Below, piece by piece: positions 43,478-55,389 of a stretch of 64,000 nt of DNA. The DNA lies in assembly GCA_019155205.2 (NCBI GenBank), contig JAHNZQ020003147.1, positions 874,268-938,267 on the forward strand, written 5' to 3'. How positions within the stretch are numbered: position 1 is the stretch's first letter; each line of letters opens with the position of its first letter. The notes beneath the pieces are model-generated. The model worked only from the letters and a program-made list of their open reading frames with translations. It searched no databases and had not been told where the DNA came from. The DNA comes from Gracilaria vermiculophylla (Eukaryota > Rhodophyta > Florideophyceae > Gracilariales > Gracilariaceae). Position numbers and translations under genes: made by a program.

Positions 43478-45337
43478 CAGAGTCATACTCTACGTACATC
43501 ATGCCATTGGCACTCAACTCTCAGCTTTTGTTCAGGTCTCCATAGAAATCGCGTCGCTTCGCGACCTCATGTGACAAGAAAACATATGTTCTGTTCTTCC
43601 TTGAGACTCTGAATGGTACGCCCACTTTTGTTTGTCAGTGCGACTAACGATTATGGTATCCAAGTCGAGGTGCTCCAGCAAAATTCGTTTTCAAACCTTA
43701 TGCATTTTTATTGACATCTATACAACGACGGCAAAGCACCAATTACCAGGGTCAAAGCACACGCTTGCAAGGGTATTTCTCAACAAAACGTTGTTAGTTA
43801 CCCCGGTTTGGTTAAAGCACTTACCATTTTTCTGGGCGCGTTTCTTAACCATATACAAAGTGCGTTTCAAAAGTATTGGAAAGTGCAAAAGCGCGCCAAA
43901 ATATGGATTTCTGCCTACTGTACCCACTCCCCTTTGTTAAAACCCTCAAAAACGCGTTTCAATAGTATAGGAAATTTCGAACTCGCGCGTGACTATTTCC
44001 ACAACACGTTGTTTTCTTTCCTGAAAAAGTACATGAAAAATTCTACATTAAAAGCTCATAACACAGCACTTCAATCGGTAGCTTATATCCATACCTTTTG
44101 TTCTCATTTTTATATCATTTTCTTAAATATATACTGAAATATAAACAAAAAGTTTTATTGATAGCTTAATAATGCTCAGCTGTAACAATGTGGATAACAT
44201 TTTGCATGAATATTATCCTGGCAACGAATTCCGCACTAGAAAACCTCATGGAAATAACTATACGTTTACTAAGATTGAATAAAATAGTAGTCCAAAACGC
44301 TTCAAAATCCTTCTGTTTATAAAACTGAACAACATTTCTATTTGGAAGCTGCAAATAAACAAAAAAAATGGTGCCGCAGTGTGCAGTGAGCATGTCAAAA
44401 AAAGACAGCTGCGTAAAAAATGTATTTTAAATTGAGTAAACCTTTGCTGGAGATCAACCACAGCGTTTTACATATTTCTATCATAAGAAAAAAAGATCAA
44501 ACAAAATTTGAACATATACAAGTTCTATTAGACCTTTCATTGTGCAATGCACTGAACTCTCCATGAAAACAACTACGTATAAAGCCTTTTCAGTAAGCGT
44601 TATATATTCAAAAAGGCATGTAATTGCTTTCACACAACGTTTTAAAATCTTTTACATATCTGATCAGAAATTTAAACTGGGTTTTCACTAAGACAGCGCT
44701 GCCGTCTAGTAGTCTATAGCAATGAAAAACGATTTTTGCTTGCTATTAACTAATGCCACGCAGTTACTTACGCGTTACGTTCACTTAAACTCTTTTGCAA
44801 ATGAATAAGATGTACTCGTTTGAATGATTTATGGCCATTTTAGGACAATCTGAACAGGTTTGGATGAAAGCAAAAGTATTGGAAATAAAGCGAAAACTAT
44901 GAAAATTTAAAGTATGGGACGTTAGAGAAACGCGATGCAAAAGCGTTGGATTAGTATCATTAAGAGCATCTCCACCAACACAGTAGCAAACGAGTAAATT
45001 ATCAAATTTGATCAAATTTGATGACTTGCTCATTTGCCCACAGATTTGACTTTCCCACCAGACCAGAAAAGGGCCAAATATTATAACATTGTGCATATTG
45101 CCTGGAGCAAATCGAACTGATTTGCTCAAGTAGCCCTCAGCCCAAGTGCTATTTGAGCAAATATTTTAGGACAGTTGCTGCAATACAATTGGTCTACAAA
45201 TGGCGCCAAACCCAAACGCTCAGCATCCAAGACTAGCTATTCGCTCCACAATACAAACCCATGAAATACACTCCTAGACCCTTTCGTATACCATTCTTCT
45301 GGCGGCTACACACCCATCCCTTTCTCCCGGATCGAAT

Positions 45338-46240
45338 ATGGCAACTGTGATTGACATCGAGACCCCAATAAAGGCCACAGCAACTACACCCAAAACCAAG
45401 AAACAGAAGGCTCCACGCGGATCTGGCTATACTCCTGCCGAAGACACAGCGATGGCAAAAGCCTGGATCGCTGTGTCTGAAAACCCCATTGTGGGAGCTG
45501 AGCAAAAAAGAAACGATTTTTTTACTTCTATCGCGACCTTGTACAACGACAAGCTGAAACCGAGCAATCGAGAGATGCGCACTGTAGAGTCAGTGAAAGC
45601 GCGGTGCAAGGCTATACACAAAGAGTGTATGTTTTTCTCGGGGTGCCATGCCCGCATCGTACGATCTAAACCAACCGGCGTGTCTTCAGATGATATCATT
45701 CACATGGCAACAGGTTTATTAAATGATATGGAAATGCGGAGAGTTGCCGATGATTGCGGAAAACCATTTCGTTTTCTACAAGCGTGGTATATTCTTCGAG
45801 ACCATGAAAAGTTCACGTCTGCTTTGACTATTACACCGAAACTCAACAATGACGGTCATGATGCTGGTTCGGAAGTGGTGGGAGGAAGTGATGAGAATGG
45901 TGTTGTAGTGCAACAATAAGACAAACTGTCTAGTTCCGGTGGCGGTGGCAGACCTCTTGGGAGAAAGAGGGCGAAGGAGCAACAGCAGAAGCAAAAAGAA
46001 GCAGCGAAGAAACTCAAGTTGGCTTCGGAATCAGTGGCGGCGCAGGTGAAGCGAAACGTGGTGCTCAAATGCCATTACGAAATCGCGTTGTTCACCAGTG
46101 CTCCTGATGGTTGCGATGCAAGCGAATCATTGGAATACTTTCGCATCATGCGTTCGAGGGCTCTGAATTCCATAAGGCAAGAAGAAAAAGAAAAACAGGA
46201 AGAGGCCCCGGATAACGAAAGTGCTCTGGTGGAAAACTAG
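45338..46240 (+). pseudogene. Myb/NAM-associated accessory protein of the Harbinger element
   Basis: From the ATG at 45338 a Myb/trihelix-like part (SGYTPAEDTAMAKAWIAVSE, then RTVESVKARCKAIHKE) runs to an in-frame TAA at 45917. The same frame resumes directly after it to 46240 with RPLGRKRAKEQQQ, typical of the NAM-associated C-terminal domain (PF14303), and a charged helix. The accessory protein normally binds the element ends and brings the transposase into the nucleus. One nonsense codon separates the halves. Confidence 0.8.
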
Positions 46241-46241
46241 G

Positions 46242-46272
46242 CCCTCGCAGCGCGCGTAGCGCGCGCGAGGGA
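46242..46272. repeat. GC-rich imperfect hairpin between the Harbinger genes
   Basis: CCCTCG at 46242-46247 pairs with CGAGGG at 46266-46271, with self-complementary GCGCGC runs in between. It lies just after the accessory-gene stop, between convergent genes. Confidence 0.55.
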
Positions 46273-46342
46273 GCCAAACAACGAAAGGTGAAGACAGCAC
46301 TCTGCGATGTGTGCTCAGCATCTACTGTAGCATGGTACAAAA

Positions 46343-47663
46343 TTAAAGTCGGGAGCTACCATGTACGTTCCAGAGGTGATCCATAGACAGCGAACGGGTA
46401 TGAAGGCACTCTGTTTTGTTATACGTTAGTTTGTGAAGCGCACAGATAGCACCAATTGACCCGGCGGGTGGAATAACTTGTCCATCAAGATGGAGAGCCC
46501 ACATAGGTGTTGCGTTTTCCCCAATACTGACGTCGCTGTTTTGTGCTTCGTTCAAATCTTCGTCGTCAGACTCTCCGTCCCGGTCCTCAACCATCATGTT
46601 GTGCAACACAATGCAGTACTTCATGACTTCCTTCATGGCTCTTGTCTTCCACAATCGGCTAGGACGCACGATTATGTGCCATTTAGATTGTGAAACACCA
46701 AAGGCTCTTTCTGCGTCCTTCCGTCTAGCCTCCTGACAGCTAGCTACGAGCTTTTCTTTCCGTGTCACGGGTTCCGACACATGGCCATCGAGGGTAAATG
46801 CGGTCCGCGAGCCAGTAAGGAATACTTCGTTTCTCGCCGGCAATTTCGTACTCCAAAGGAGGAAGATACACGCCACTGGAAATCCGATTGCTCAATGGAG
46901 AAGCTTCTAGTACATTTATATCATTCGCACATCCAGGCATCCCAAAGAAATGATGCCAAATCCAAAGACGATCATCAGCTATAGCTTCTAGAGTCACAGC
47001 AGGCACCCCTTCCATTCCTTTAAACTGTCCATGGTATGCCGTTGGGCAATTTTTCCTCGTCCATTTACAGCAATCGATGCTACCCAACATACCTGGGAAG
47101 CCATGAACAGCCGAACGTGCAAGTAGCATTTTCGTGTCGTCTTCCGTTGGGCTGCGCAGGTACTCTTCCCCAAAACATGCATTCACAGCACTACAGAACC
47201 TGTCCAGGCACTTTAGCGCAGTGGATTCCGCCATTCTCGTATACTCATCGATTGAGTCCGCTGAACATCCATACGCTAACATTCGAAGGGCTGCAGTAGC
47301 TTTTTGAATGGTGGTAAATCCTTTTTGACGTGTCCAGTCTACTCGCTGTGTGAAATCGGGGTCACGAACTGCAATGCAATCAACGATGCGACTGAAAACT
47401 GCAAGGGAAACACGAAAACGCCTCGAAAACTGCTCAGGAGTATACACTGGATCTGAAGAAAAGTAGTCATCATGTAGTCTGATAGCAGCTGCTTCTCTGT
47501 TTCGGTTTCGATTTGGACGCTTCCCCGGTAGCGATCCACCCCAGCGCCTTGCCTCTTCCTCTCCCTCCGAGTCGCTCTCGAGTAGCATCTTTGTGAGATT
47601 TTCTAATTGATTGTCTGCCATTTCGTTAATCCAGATGCTATCCATGATGAACATCTGTTTCAT
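46343..47663 (-). pseudogene. PIF/Harbinger DDE transposase (one frameshift)
   Basis: ATG at 47663. The first 300 codons include the N-terminal helical region (YTPEQFSRRFRVS), the first catalytic Asp in GSIDCCKW and the second in GCANDINVLEAS, and reach LADRIYPRWP. A one-base shift near 46790 moves the rest into another frame, with RKDAERAFGV holding the catalytic Glu, then SRLWKTRAMKEVMKYCIVLHNM. All three catalytic residues are present, so a single indel is the main lesion. A sequencing error is possible. Confidence 0.88.
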
Positions 47664-48034
47664 CTGTGTGCTGACGAAATATTGCTGTTGTTTGGGTATA
47701 CTGTAGTTGGAGACTGCCGGTGGGAAATGTCATCTGTTTAGCAAATGAGCTAAATTTAAAATATAGCCCAGCCAATAAATGTTGTACAACTGTGCAACTA
47801 TTTTGCTAATTTGCTGATTTGCTTCAGACGTTGGTGGAGATGCTCTTAGTATACAAAAGCGAAAATAAACCACTGAAGAAGGCAAAATGAAGTTTGCAAG
47901 TGAAATGTCCTATGATTTTAAAACGGTTTTTTAACTTGAGGTTTTCTGAAAACTGAATCTCGTAGCATTACAGTACTAAGAACGATGATTTGCATCACAA
48001 TGCCAGGTGTCCTATACTTTTGAAACAGACTTTA

Positions 48035-50199
48035 TATGCGATTGCTCTCTGTCTTTCGTTTCTCTAAATGCACCTTTGTTTCCTATATTAATCTTGCCGT
48101 ATTTGGCCGTGCTATTATTTTTTCGTAGATTTTTGTCCGCGTGCAGCTGAATTTTGTCTTCGTTTGTTGCCTGTGGCTAACATTTAGGCAACTTCTACGC
48201 TTTTGATGTCACCTTCCCTGATTTCAGGCAGTCGAACGCGAAAACGCCTGTATGGTATAACGACCTACCCTTCTCAATCGCGATTTTCAGCGCCCCATCG
48301 TCGCCTACAGACGTAAATGCCAGTCAAAAGAGCAGCGCGCGTGACGTAGAAGCCCCAACTAACCTGGAAATCACGGACCGTGGTACTGCGACCCACGTAA
48401 GTTGCTGTGCGTACGCGCCGCGCTTACAATTTCAAAACTTTTGATTTTTGGGAACGAGGAGGGGTTTCAACACACACCGGCTGCAGCATTCTTTTTTTTG
48501 CGCATGCTCTCCACAGTGCGCCACGCGCTTTTCTGGCTCCACGCATCTGAGGCGAAATCGTCTCATTCCTCAAATAAAGTTTTACAGGACCTTAGCCATC
48601 GCGGCTAGGTCTGGGAAAGAGGCAAGACGAGAAAGTCTAGTGTTCACTTGTCTCTATTTGTTTGCCTGAGGCAATCGCTTTGTGCTGCAAAACGCATTGC
48701 ACGATACTGTGCGCCGCTGCTCCCGTTAGGCATTTACTATGCGCGATTCTTGTCTGCCATGTCTGAATACGCACCTGCGGCAGCGCAGAAGAGACGGCGG
48801 CGGGCCGAGGAGGCGGTGGCGCCCAGGGCGGGGTCAACGGCGATGGGCGGTTAGGGAGGAGCACAGAGCTCGGCGATTTTGCCGAGCTCTGCGGGCACGC
48901 AACGTGCATGGCGAGGGCACCACGCGCGCCTCAATGTGCGCCGAGATACGGGAATGCCAATGGCGATGCAACACGTCGCACGGACGACCAATCGCGTTGC
49001 ACAATTACATGCACGTGTCACCGTTTGCGCGGGCATCGCGTGTCCGTCCTCGCGACAGTGTGCGCAGCGCTGTCGCCGTCCACGCCGCGTCGGCCTCGAC
49101 GGATGCATGTCTTGAGCCGTGGCGCAGCCGTTAGATGAGCGTTCTCTGAGCGAGAAGCACTGGTCACGACGGCCACCGGACCCGTGGGGTGAGCGCGGGC
49201 CACGATTCCGCATCGCTCCATCGTTGTGCTCTCACTCCCGTCGCGTCTGTACACGACAACTTATTCACCGAAGCACGACCTGTGGACTAACCGCACCCAT
49301 GTCCACGCCAGCTACATGTGCCGTTGCATGCCATGAACGACGCGTCCTGTGTACATCTTTGCTTGCGCCACTCACAGTCCGAGCCTGGCAATGCCTTGGT
49401 CGACATCGCTGGTGACAGTCCAGGCGGCAACTGGGAGCACTGTCGTCGAAGACATGCACGAGACCGTCCCGAGTACGCTCCACGACGTGCACTTCAAATA
49501 GTTCATTGCAGTCGTGCTTACGCGGAAGGAACGCACCATGAGCCCAGCTGCGCGCACTGCATTCGCTGATGCACAACACATGCCGGTGCTCTAAGATACC
49601 TGAATTCATTGTAAGGTATGAGCTGCAGCACGCCATATCACATCTCTGGCACGCTGACACATCCTGATCGTACTCAAAGCGGGTCGTTTCTCACCACATG
49701 TTGTGTCATCCGTACCAAATTTGTAGACAAGCGCATCTTGTTCTCTCTGCGTTCACGCCGCACCTTCTTATGCTTTCATTAAATCATTAGTGATAGGTTC
49801 CATTGTCCCGTGTCGCTTAGCTTTGCTGCTCGCTCTTGTATGACAGACACTTAAATTCAGTCAAGCCCACACTACAGAGGGTGCACGTTTAGGAAATGTG
49901 TGACGAGGTTGCGCACTGTAGTTTTGGGGACCTTCGCTTTTGGCGAACAGTGATTATCAGCATAACATTTTACCTCGTTTCGTAATCTAATTTTCCGCGA
50001 AACAACACGACTAATTCTAACCACTGTTTGTCATCGCTTTGCACAGCCGAAGTCTTGCTCTTTTCAGCTTGAGTTCCATGTGAGAATTGGCACTCATGAA
50101 GCTCAATAGGAAGTAGCTGCTAAAATGCTGAGGACAACCTTCACAACACCGCAGCCCCACAAGAGAGGCAGCCAAACCCTGCTGGAAACCATTTCTCCA
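48035..50199. other. Unassigned region between mariner copy B and the coiled-coil gene
   Basis: No family recognised. A short ORF ending at 48854 contains a basic cluster (QKRRRRAEEA) and is followed at once by a perfect hairpin. Overlapping frames on both strands between 48850 and 49660 are Arg/His/Cys-rich and probably not coding. Confidence 0.35.
48865..48893. repeat. Perfect 11-bp-stem hairpin
   Basis: CAGAGCTCGGC, a six-base loop, then its exact complement. Terminator-like shape, but its role in a nuclear genome is unknown. Confidence 0.8.
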
Positions 50200-51143
50200 T
50201 CAGCCTATCAGACGACGCGAATGCCGCGCAGTTATCTCATCACTCCCGTCGCTTTCCCCGTCACTTCCAGGCTTTGACTTCCAACACCTCTTGGACCATT
50301 GCGATTCCTTCGCCGCCAACAGCTTTTCCGTTTCCAAGCGCTTTTGGAACTCTTTCTTCAGCCCTTGCTCGAATGCGTCCGAAAGCTTGGTCGCCGCTCG
50401 AAGTTCTCGATGAAGGCGATGAATTTCCTCCTCCTTGTTTTCCACAACATCCCGCAACGTGTCAAGGTTCTTGTCCAGAGATTTCAATGTCTTGGACAAG
50501 GATTCCATCGACACAGCATCTCTGGCTTGTAATTGACTTCGCTGCTCCGGATGCGAGTCAAGCGACAGAATGCGTTTCAGGTCCGCGAGTGTCGGAAGTG
50601 ACCTACAAGTTGGGCTGCCTTCCGCTTCGCGGTCCTCAGCACTACTAGGTTCGCATTCAAGGCCGATTTCGCCGTTGACCTCTTCGATCGGAGTGAAGCG
50701 GATTGCCTTCGCATGACGCTTCCCACTCTTATTATGACGCAGACGGCTAGCAATCTTACGGAATAGCCCTGTGTCATGCTGGTGTTCGGTTTCGGGCTGC
50801 GACCCAAGTAGTTCCTCACAAGACGGCCTTTTCTCACTCTTAGGCGCCGTCGAACCCTCTAGGTGCTCTTTTTCACCTGTTCCGTCTGTGACAGCAACCC
50901 GTTCTCCCCCAAATCTCGGCTCCTGGCGCAAGCGACTGGTCAATGAGTGAAAGAACCCTGGATGACTCTGGCCATTGGCTCTTTCAGTCCCGGCGATTTG
51001 TTCGTCATCGCTTCTGACTTCATGGCGTACGCGGCTAGTTATCTTGCGAAGTAGCCCCGGTTGACCCCGGTTCCCGTTGTCGTTTGTGCCGGGAAGCAAG
51101 CCACGAAACAGGTTTCGACCGCTTTTCGGGGAGGATGACTCCT
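50200..51143 (-). CDS. Unknown coiled-coil protein with a triple basic repeat, 5' end lost in gap
   Basis: About 314 codons are visible before the N gap; the start is missing. Three copies of a short basic motif (GLLRKITSRVRHE, GFFHSLTSRLRQE, GLFRKIASRLRHN) are spaced along the N-terminal half, separated by Ser/Glu-rich linkers. A predicted coiled coil with heptads (SKTLKSLDKNLDTLRDVVE and onward) fills most of the C-terminal third, then a Ser/Asp tail. No enzyme motif. Uninterrupted frame and protein-like composition support a real gene. Family not recognised. Confidence 0.6.
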
Positions 51144-51243
51144 NNNNNNNNNNNNNNNNNNNNNNNNNNNNNNNNNNNNNNNNNNNNNNNNNNNNNNNNN
51201 NNNNNNNNNNNNNNNNNNNNNNNNNNNNNNNNNNNNNNNNNNN
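51144..51243. other. Assembly gap (100 N)
   Basis: Exactly 100 N, the usual placeholder for a gap of unknown size. It cuts the 5' part of the coiled-coil gene. Confidence 0.98.
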
Positions 51244-51399
51244 CATTCATTGGAATGATTTCAGTGATGTTAGAGCCTCACAGTAAAATCACACTAACAA
51301 CAGCATGGCGATGTTGTACTCTTCACTCTCCTTCGCAGCTTTATATTTTTTCCATTTTGGGAAGTCAGGGAGTTAGAATGTAAAGGAAGGGCAAGAGAG

Positions 51400-53141
51400 T
51401 ACGTTCCATAAAGGGCTCAATATCTAAATATTGGAGCTAGAATAATTCAGTGCAATTCAACACTTGACTCAAGAGATGACACACCCTGATAAACATTAGC
51501 ATTCTTATCGCTGAAAAAAGATTTGCGAGGCCGAACAAATATGACTGCAACGCCAAAAAGTCGTTGAATCCTGTCCAACAGGGTAGTACGGCTGCAACTG
51601 GCGTAATCCTTCGTAAAGGCGCATTCGAATTACCTTCTAGAAGGTCTTGGGCTTTGCAAGATATTGGGTTGGTTCAAATCTGACCTGAAAGAAAACAGAT
51701 TGCCATGGTATTTTTCTTCATGGTGCTCCCCACTTAAACACTTTACCAGATTCAAGAACCGTTACTGCGGCTTCATTCTTGAGAAGTGGGTGAATTTTTG
51801 TTCGGCAAGAAAGTGAAGGGATAAAGGGGTTAGTGGGCTAAAGTAGACTGGTACCCTTGGGCAACGAGGGATTCATTGTCCACAGTACTCTACAGGAAAA
51901 TGTCGTTGACGTTTCTCACACGTACTATAGCATTGTGCGATCGAACGAGTCTTTAGTAGATTTGTCACATATTTGGATTCATTCCGGAAACTGCCGAGAA
52001 AAACAATATCGGAAGCTAGCCTCATGATCGCGGTTCTTCTTCCTGAACCATGTTTCATAGTGTGCGGACTCGCGAGACTTGGCGCGATTGGCTCGCAGGC
52101 AAAGCATCAGTAGGCCGACGGATCGATAAGCCCTCCACTGTTTCGACCGCCGATTGTCCTGCGGCCTTATTTCAGTTATATACTCGGCCAAGATTCTAAA
52201 TAGAAATTGGAAGATCATAGCACTGGTTACATGGCCATCGAGATCACAAGAAGCGACTTTAAATGCGCTATAGTAACCTCAGAACCGATATTAGTTTTTT
52301 CAGGAAAGTCGCAATCCTCGTCGTTAATGCTCTCTTTCATTGGTACAAAGTCCTTCAGAACACCAGGTACATCTTCCGGTACATTTTCTAGTGGCTCCTA
52401 CGTGCTGCTTACCTCATCTGGCAAACCTTCTTATGGAATCAAACATTCCATGTCGTTATTTCCCTTTCATATATCGCAGAACTTATCTGCCGTTTTTATT
52501 TCTTTCTTGTTAGCGCGGGTTTATTCAAGCAATGCTTGATCTACTTCTTTCCCGTCAATGACTGCACGGAACAGTGTTACCTCTCGAGACACATGGACAA
52601 GCTGCTTTTCTGGCCAAAAAGGTCTTCAACTTTATAGATTCATTCTGACAAAACTGAAACCACACTACGTGCACTTTTTTCGATAAACTGCAATTTGATA
52701 TTTTTTAAATCACGCTTCTCTCACCAACACAGAACTGCTAACTTTTATCTCACTTCTGTGGGTCTTATCGTTAAAGCGCTTTACTCTTCCTGTCGGGCTC
52801 ATACTCACTAGCGATTGAACGTTTTTGTGCATGTTATCGAGTGCGTACTGCAGTTTGTTCCCTTGAGTGAGATGTCTTTTGCGGTTTTCGTAAATACATA
52901 TATCGTAAGCAAAGTGTTCAGTCGGCCAAGCTTTCATCGGTGGCTTCACGGGTATCCAGACTTTCAAAAACATGTAATATGCAGTGGCATATAAAAAGAA
53001 CCACAAATTGTCTCCCGTACGATTACAAAACTGGGTATGAGAAAAACTAAAGGAGGCGTATAAGGTGTTCGCGTCTATAGTATGCTTATCACTCGCCTCC
53101 ACAACGGTGGGAGCTATCTTCCATACCAGAGCTGGCCCCAA
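51400..53141 (-). pseudogene. Long decayed reading frame of unknown family
   Basis: On the minus strand protein-like stretches follow one another for about 1.7 kb, mostly in one frame, with at least ten stops and a shift near 52220. Examples: NLWFFLYATAYYMFLKVW, REVTLFRAVIDGKEVDQALLE, ENVPEDVPGVLKDFVPM, AEYITEIRPQDNRRSKQW, GEHHEEKYHGNLFSF. The overall look is of a single large protein, plausibly transposon-encoded, but no catalytic motif is visible. It ends where a Gypsy protease fragment begins. Confidence 0.45.
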
Positions 53142-53640
53142 CCTGGTGCAAGTCGACGTGTTCCCGCGTTTTGCTCTTGGTTCCTTGAGTACTGATAAGG
53201 TCCCTACGGTAAGAGACGCGTTGAGTCCAGCATTGAAAATCCTTGGCGCACTACTTTTGTATCTCTAGTCAGGCTCCTTACAGGTGAAAATTTGGTTTCT
53301 CGTGGCGACGAAATTGGCAGCGCAATGCATACTGGGCACTTCCTTTGGGGATCGGTATGTACATGCAACATACCCACACATGCAGAAGATGGCGTTTCAC
53401 GATGCCGCTCCTGTAGGTATTTTGTCCGCATTTCCAGGACCGGACGCTAACGCCCGTCAAGTGGGATACTTTCCAAAGGAAATGCAGTTTAATAAGCTCC
53501 TGGTGGTGAAGAGTATCGAAGTACCAGCGAGGAGTCGGCTGAAGTTTGGGTGCAGAACTCTGCACCTGGCCTTTCATTCCTACACAGAAACCCACATCTG
53601 ATGACTAAGCAGCTCTCTATGATGGCGAATGGCACTATGG
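53065..53640 (+). pseudogene. Gypsy aspartic protease fragment
   Basis: Homologous to 30325-30880: GPNLVQVDVFPRFALGSL, DAAPVGILSAFPGPDANA, LLVVKSIEVPARSR. The active-site Asp-Thr-Gly is replaced (HTRAGPN). Isolated fragment without the rest of pol. Confidence 0.75.
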
Positions 53641-53699
53641 ATGTATTGCCGACTTTTCCGTTCAGGGTCGTTCTTGCTAACCTGTATTAGTCGCCTTTA

Positions 53700-54139
53700 C
53701 GGTTTTAATTTTTTGGTTTCCGCGTAAACAAAGTCACAGAACGGCTCTAAGTATGTATTTAACGAAATGTGTTTGTTGGTATGGGTTTTAATTAAATTTT
53801 GTGTTATTCCTCACGCTATCCATCGATTCACGTTGAATGGTGAGAGGCTCGCGTTGCACAAAGATGCACAACTCCACTTGTAGCTCAGGGCCGTTCCATA
53901 CAAACACATGAATATGTGTGATTTATTGAGATTTGTATATTAATTTTAGCTATCGGCCAAGCACAAAGCAGCCGTATTTGCCTTCCAGGTCCACAATAAA
54001 CCTTCTGAAAGTCTTGACGGGCATTGCAGACGTTCGCAACAAGCTCAAAGTCTTTTAATTACTGAAACCACGCTCTAAAAGAGGTAACTCTATTCCTTGG
54101 TCATTTGGGGCATGAAGGACGGATAACAAAGTTTACGAT
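53700..54139. other. Unassigned AT-rich stretch
   Basis: No gene, repeat end or motif recognised. Confidence 0.4.
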
Positions 54140-55389
54140 ATGCTTGAAAGCGAGAACAGTCAATGCAGAATTGCTGCGGCTTGTTCTGCACTTGTTGTAG
54201 TAAATATTCTTCAACAGCCACTCCCACATGCAGTCCGGCCGTTTCTTCATATAGAGCTTCCTATCAGGCAAAATGTGAATTTCGGGCAGCGTGCAGCAAT
54301 ATATAATCCGCGTTCTTTCAAAAGAGCATTTCGCATAGGCAGAAGTACATTTGCGAGGCTATTGACAAAAATTGAACCTGCTGTGTGCGGAGATCAATCC
54401 ATGGGTATACGGTCCGGTCGGACGACAATTGCTTCAGATATGAGAATAGCGATCACGTTACGTATGCTTGCTGGCGCCAGTTACTCGGATATTATGATGA
54501 GCTTTAGAATTGGAGCATCAATAGTGTACGAAATCTTTCACTGGACGTGTCTGGTTTTGAAAAATGTTCTTAGACTCCCGAGGGTTCCCAACACATTCGA
54601 CGAACTTCACAAGCTCTCTGAAGATTTTAAATATTCTCGGTCACTGGCAAGTTCACTAACAGATTGCGTTGAAGCCTTGGATGGTATATCCATTCGAATT
54701 CGAAAGCCAGCAAGATACCTCAATCCTGCGTCTTTCTATTGCCGCCAAGGATACTATGCCTTACCAGTGCAAGCGTTGATAGACTCATCATACGTGTTTC
54801 GTAGCTATTCAGCACGCTGCGTAGGTTCAGCGCCCGGCGCTTTGGCAAACGCAGTATCTAGCTTGGGCAAGTATATAGTATAGCAAGGCCTACGACAGGA
54901 ACTTTGGATCGCAGGGCATGAAGCCTACATTTTTAGTGAGAGCCTGATCACCCGATTCCTTACTTACAGGTAAATGGTCTATATGAAGATGCGTTTAATT
55001 ATTTCCATTTTTCGTTGCGAGTACATGTAGAGAAAGCGTTTGGAATGCTCGTTTCGCGGTGGATGGTATTACAAAATGCCTTATAATTTTCGGTTTCGAT
55101 TAATGCAAGGTAAGTTTGTCTTTGTATGAAACTACATAATATTTGTCTGGCTAATCTTGAAGATAATCTGCAGCGAATTTCATCTGCCCATCGAGCACAA
55201 TACGTGCTGCAGATAAATGAATGGTATTCCGCGTGCAAGCGGAACAACGAGATGCAAATTGCACTGTTTCAAACAGAGAACAGCAAGAGGTCGACGTCTA
55301 GAAAAAATGGCGACCTTGTATCCTTGGTGCAGCGCAGGAACTTGCAACGACCCCCTCCAGTCGGGGCTGCCCGGGATATTCACCATGAG
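54140..55389 (+). pseudogene. Second PIF/Harbinger-like transposase relic
   Basis: A 247-codon frame from the ATG at 54140 contains FGQRAAIYNPRSFKRAFRIG, a helical region, and the first catalytic Asp in CVEALDGISIRI. The second Asp block reads GSAPGALANAVSS, with Gly where Asp should be. After stops the third block DAFNYFHFSL then VEKAFGML carries the Glu, and a further frame from 55126 starts MKLHNIC, the usual C-terminal block. Unrelated in sequence to the transposase at 46-47 kb, so it is another Harbinger lineage. Terminal repeats not found. Confidence 0.75.

Larger units (their letters stand above)
44964..47845. mobile_element. PIF/Harbinger DNA transposon
   Basis: Perfect 16-bp terminal inverted repeats GAGCATCTCCACCAAC, flanked by TAA and TTA-type trinucleotides as expected for a TWA target duplication (one base is ambiguous). 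It carries the two genes typical of the superfamily, convergently placed: a Myb/NAM-like accessory protein (+) and a DDE transposase (-). Both have one lesion. It is inserted in mariner copy B. Confidence 0.9.
43856..48034. mobile_element. Tc1/mariner-type element, family M1, copy B, split by a Harbinger element
   Basis: Left end CAAAGTGCGTTTCAAAAGTA at 43856; right end, imperfect complement, at 48034; TA on both sides. Removing the 2.9-kb insertion leaves about 1.29 kb, the same as copy A. No transposase recognisable. Confidence 0.82.

Noticed and set aside
48865..48893. Hairpin as a Rho-independent terminator
   Set aside because: No following T run, and the host is eukaryotic.
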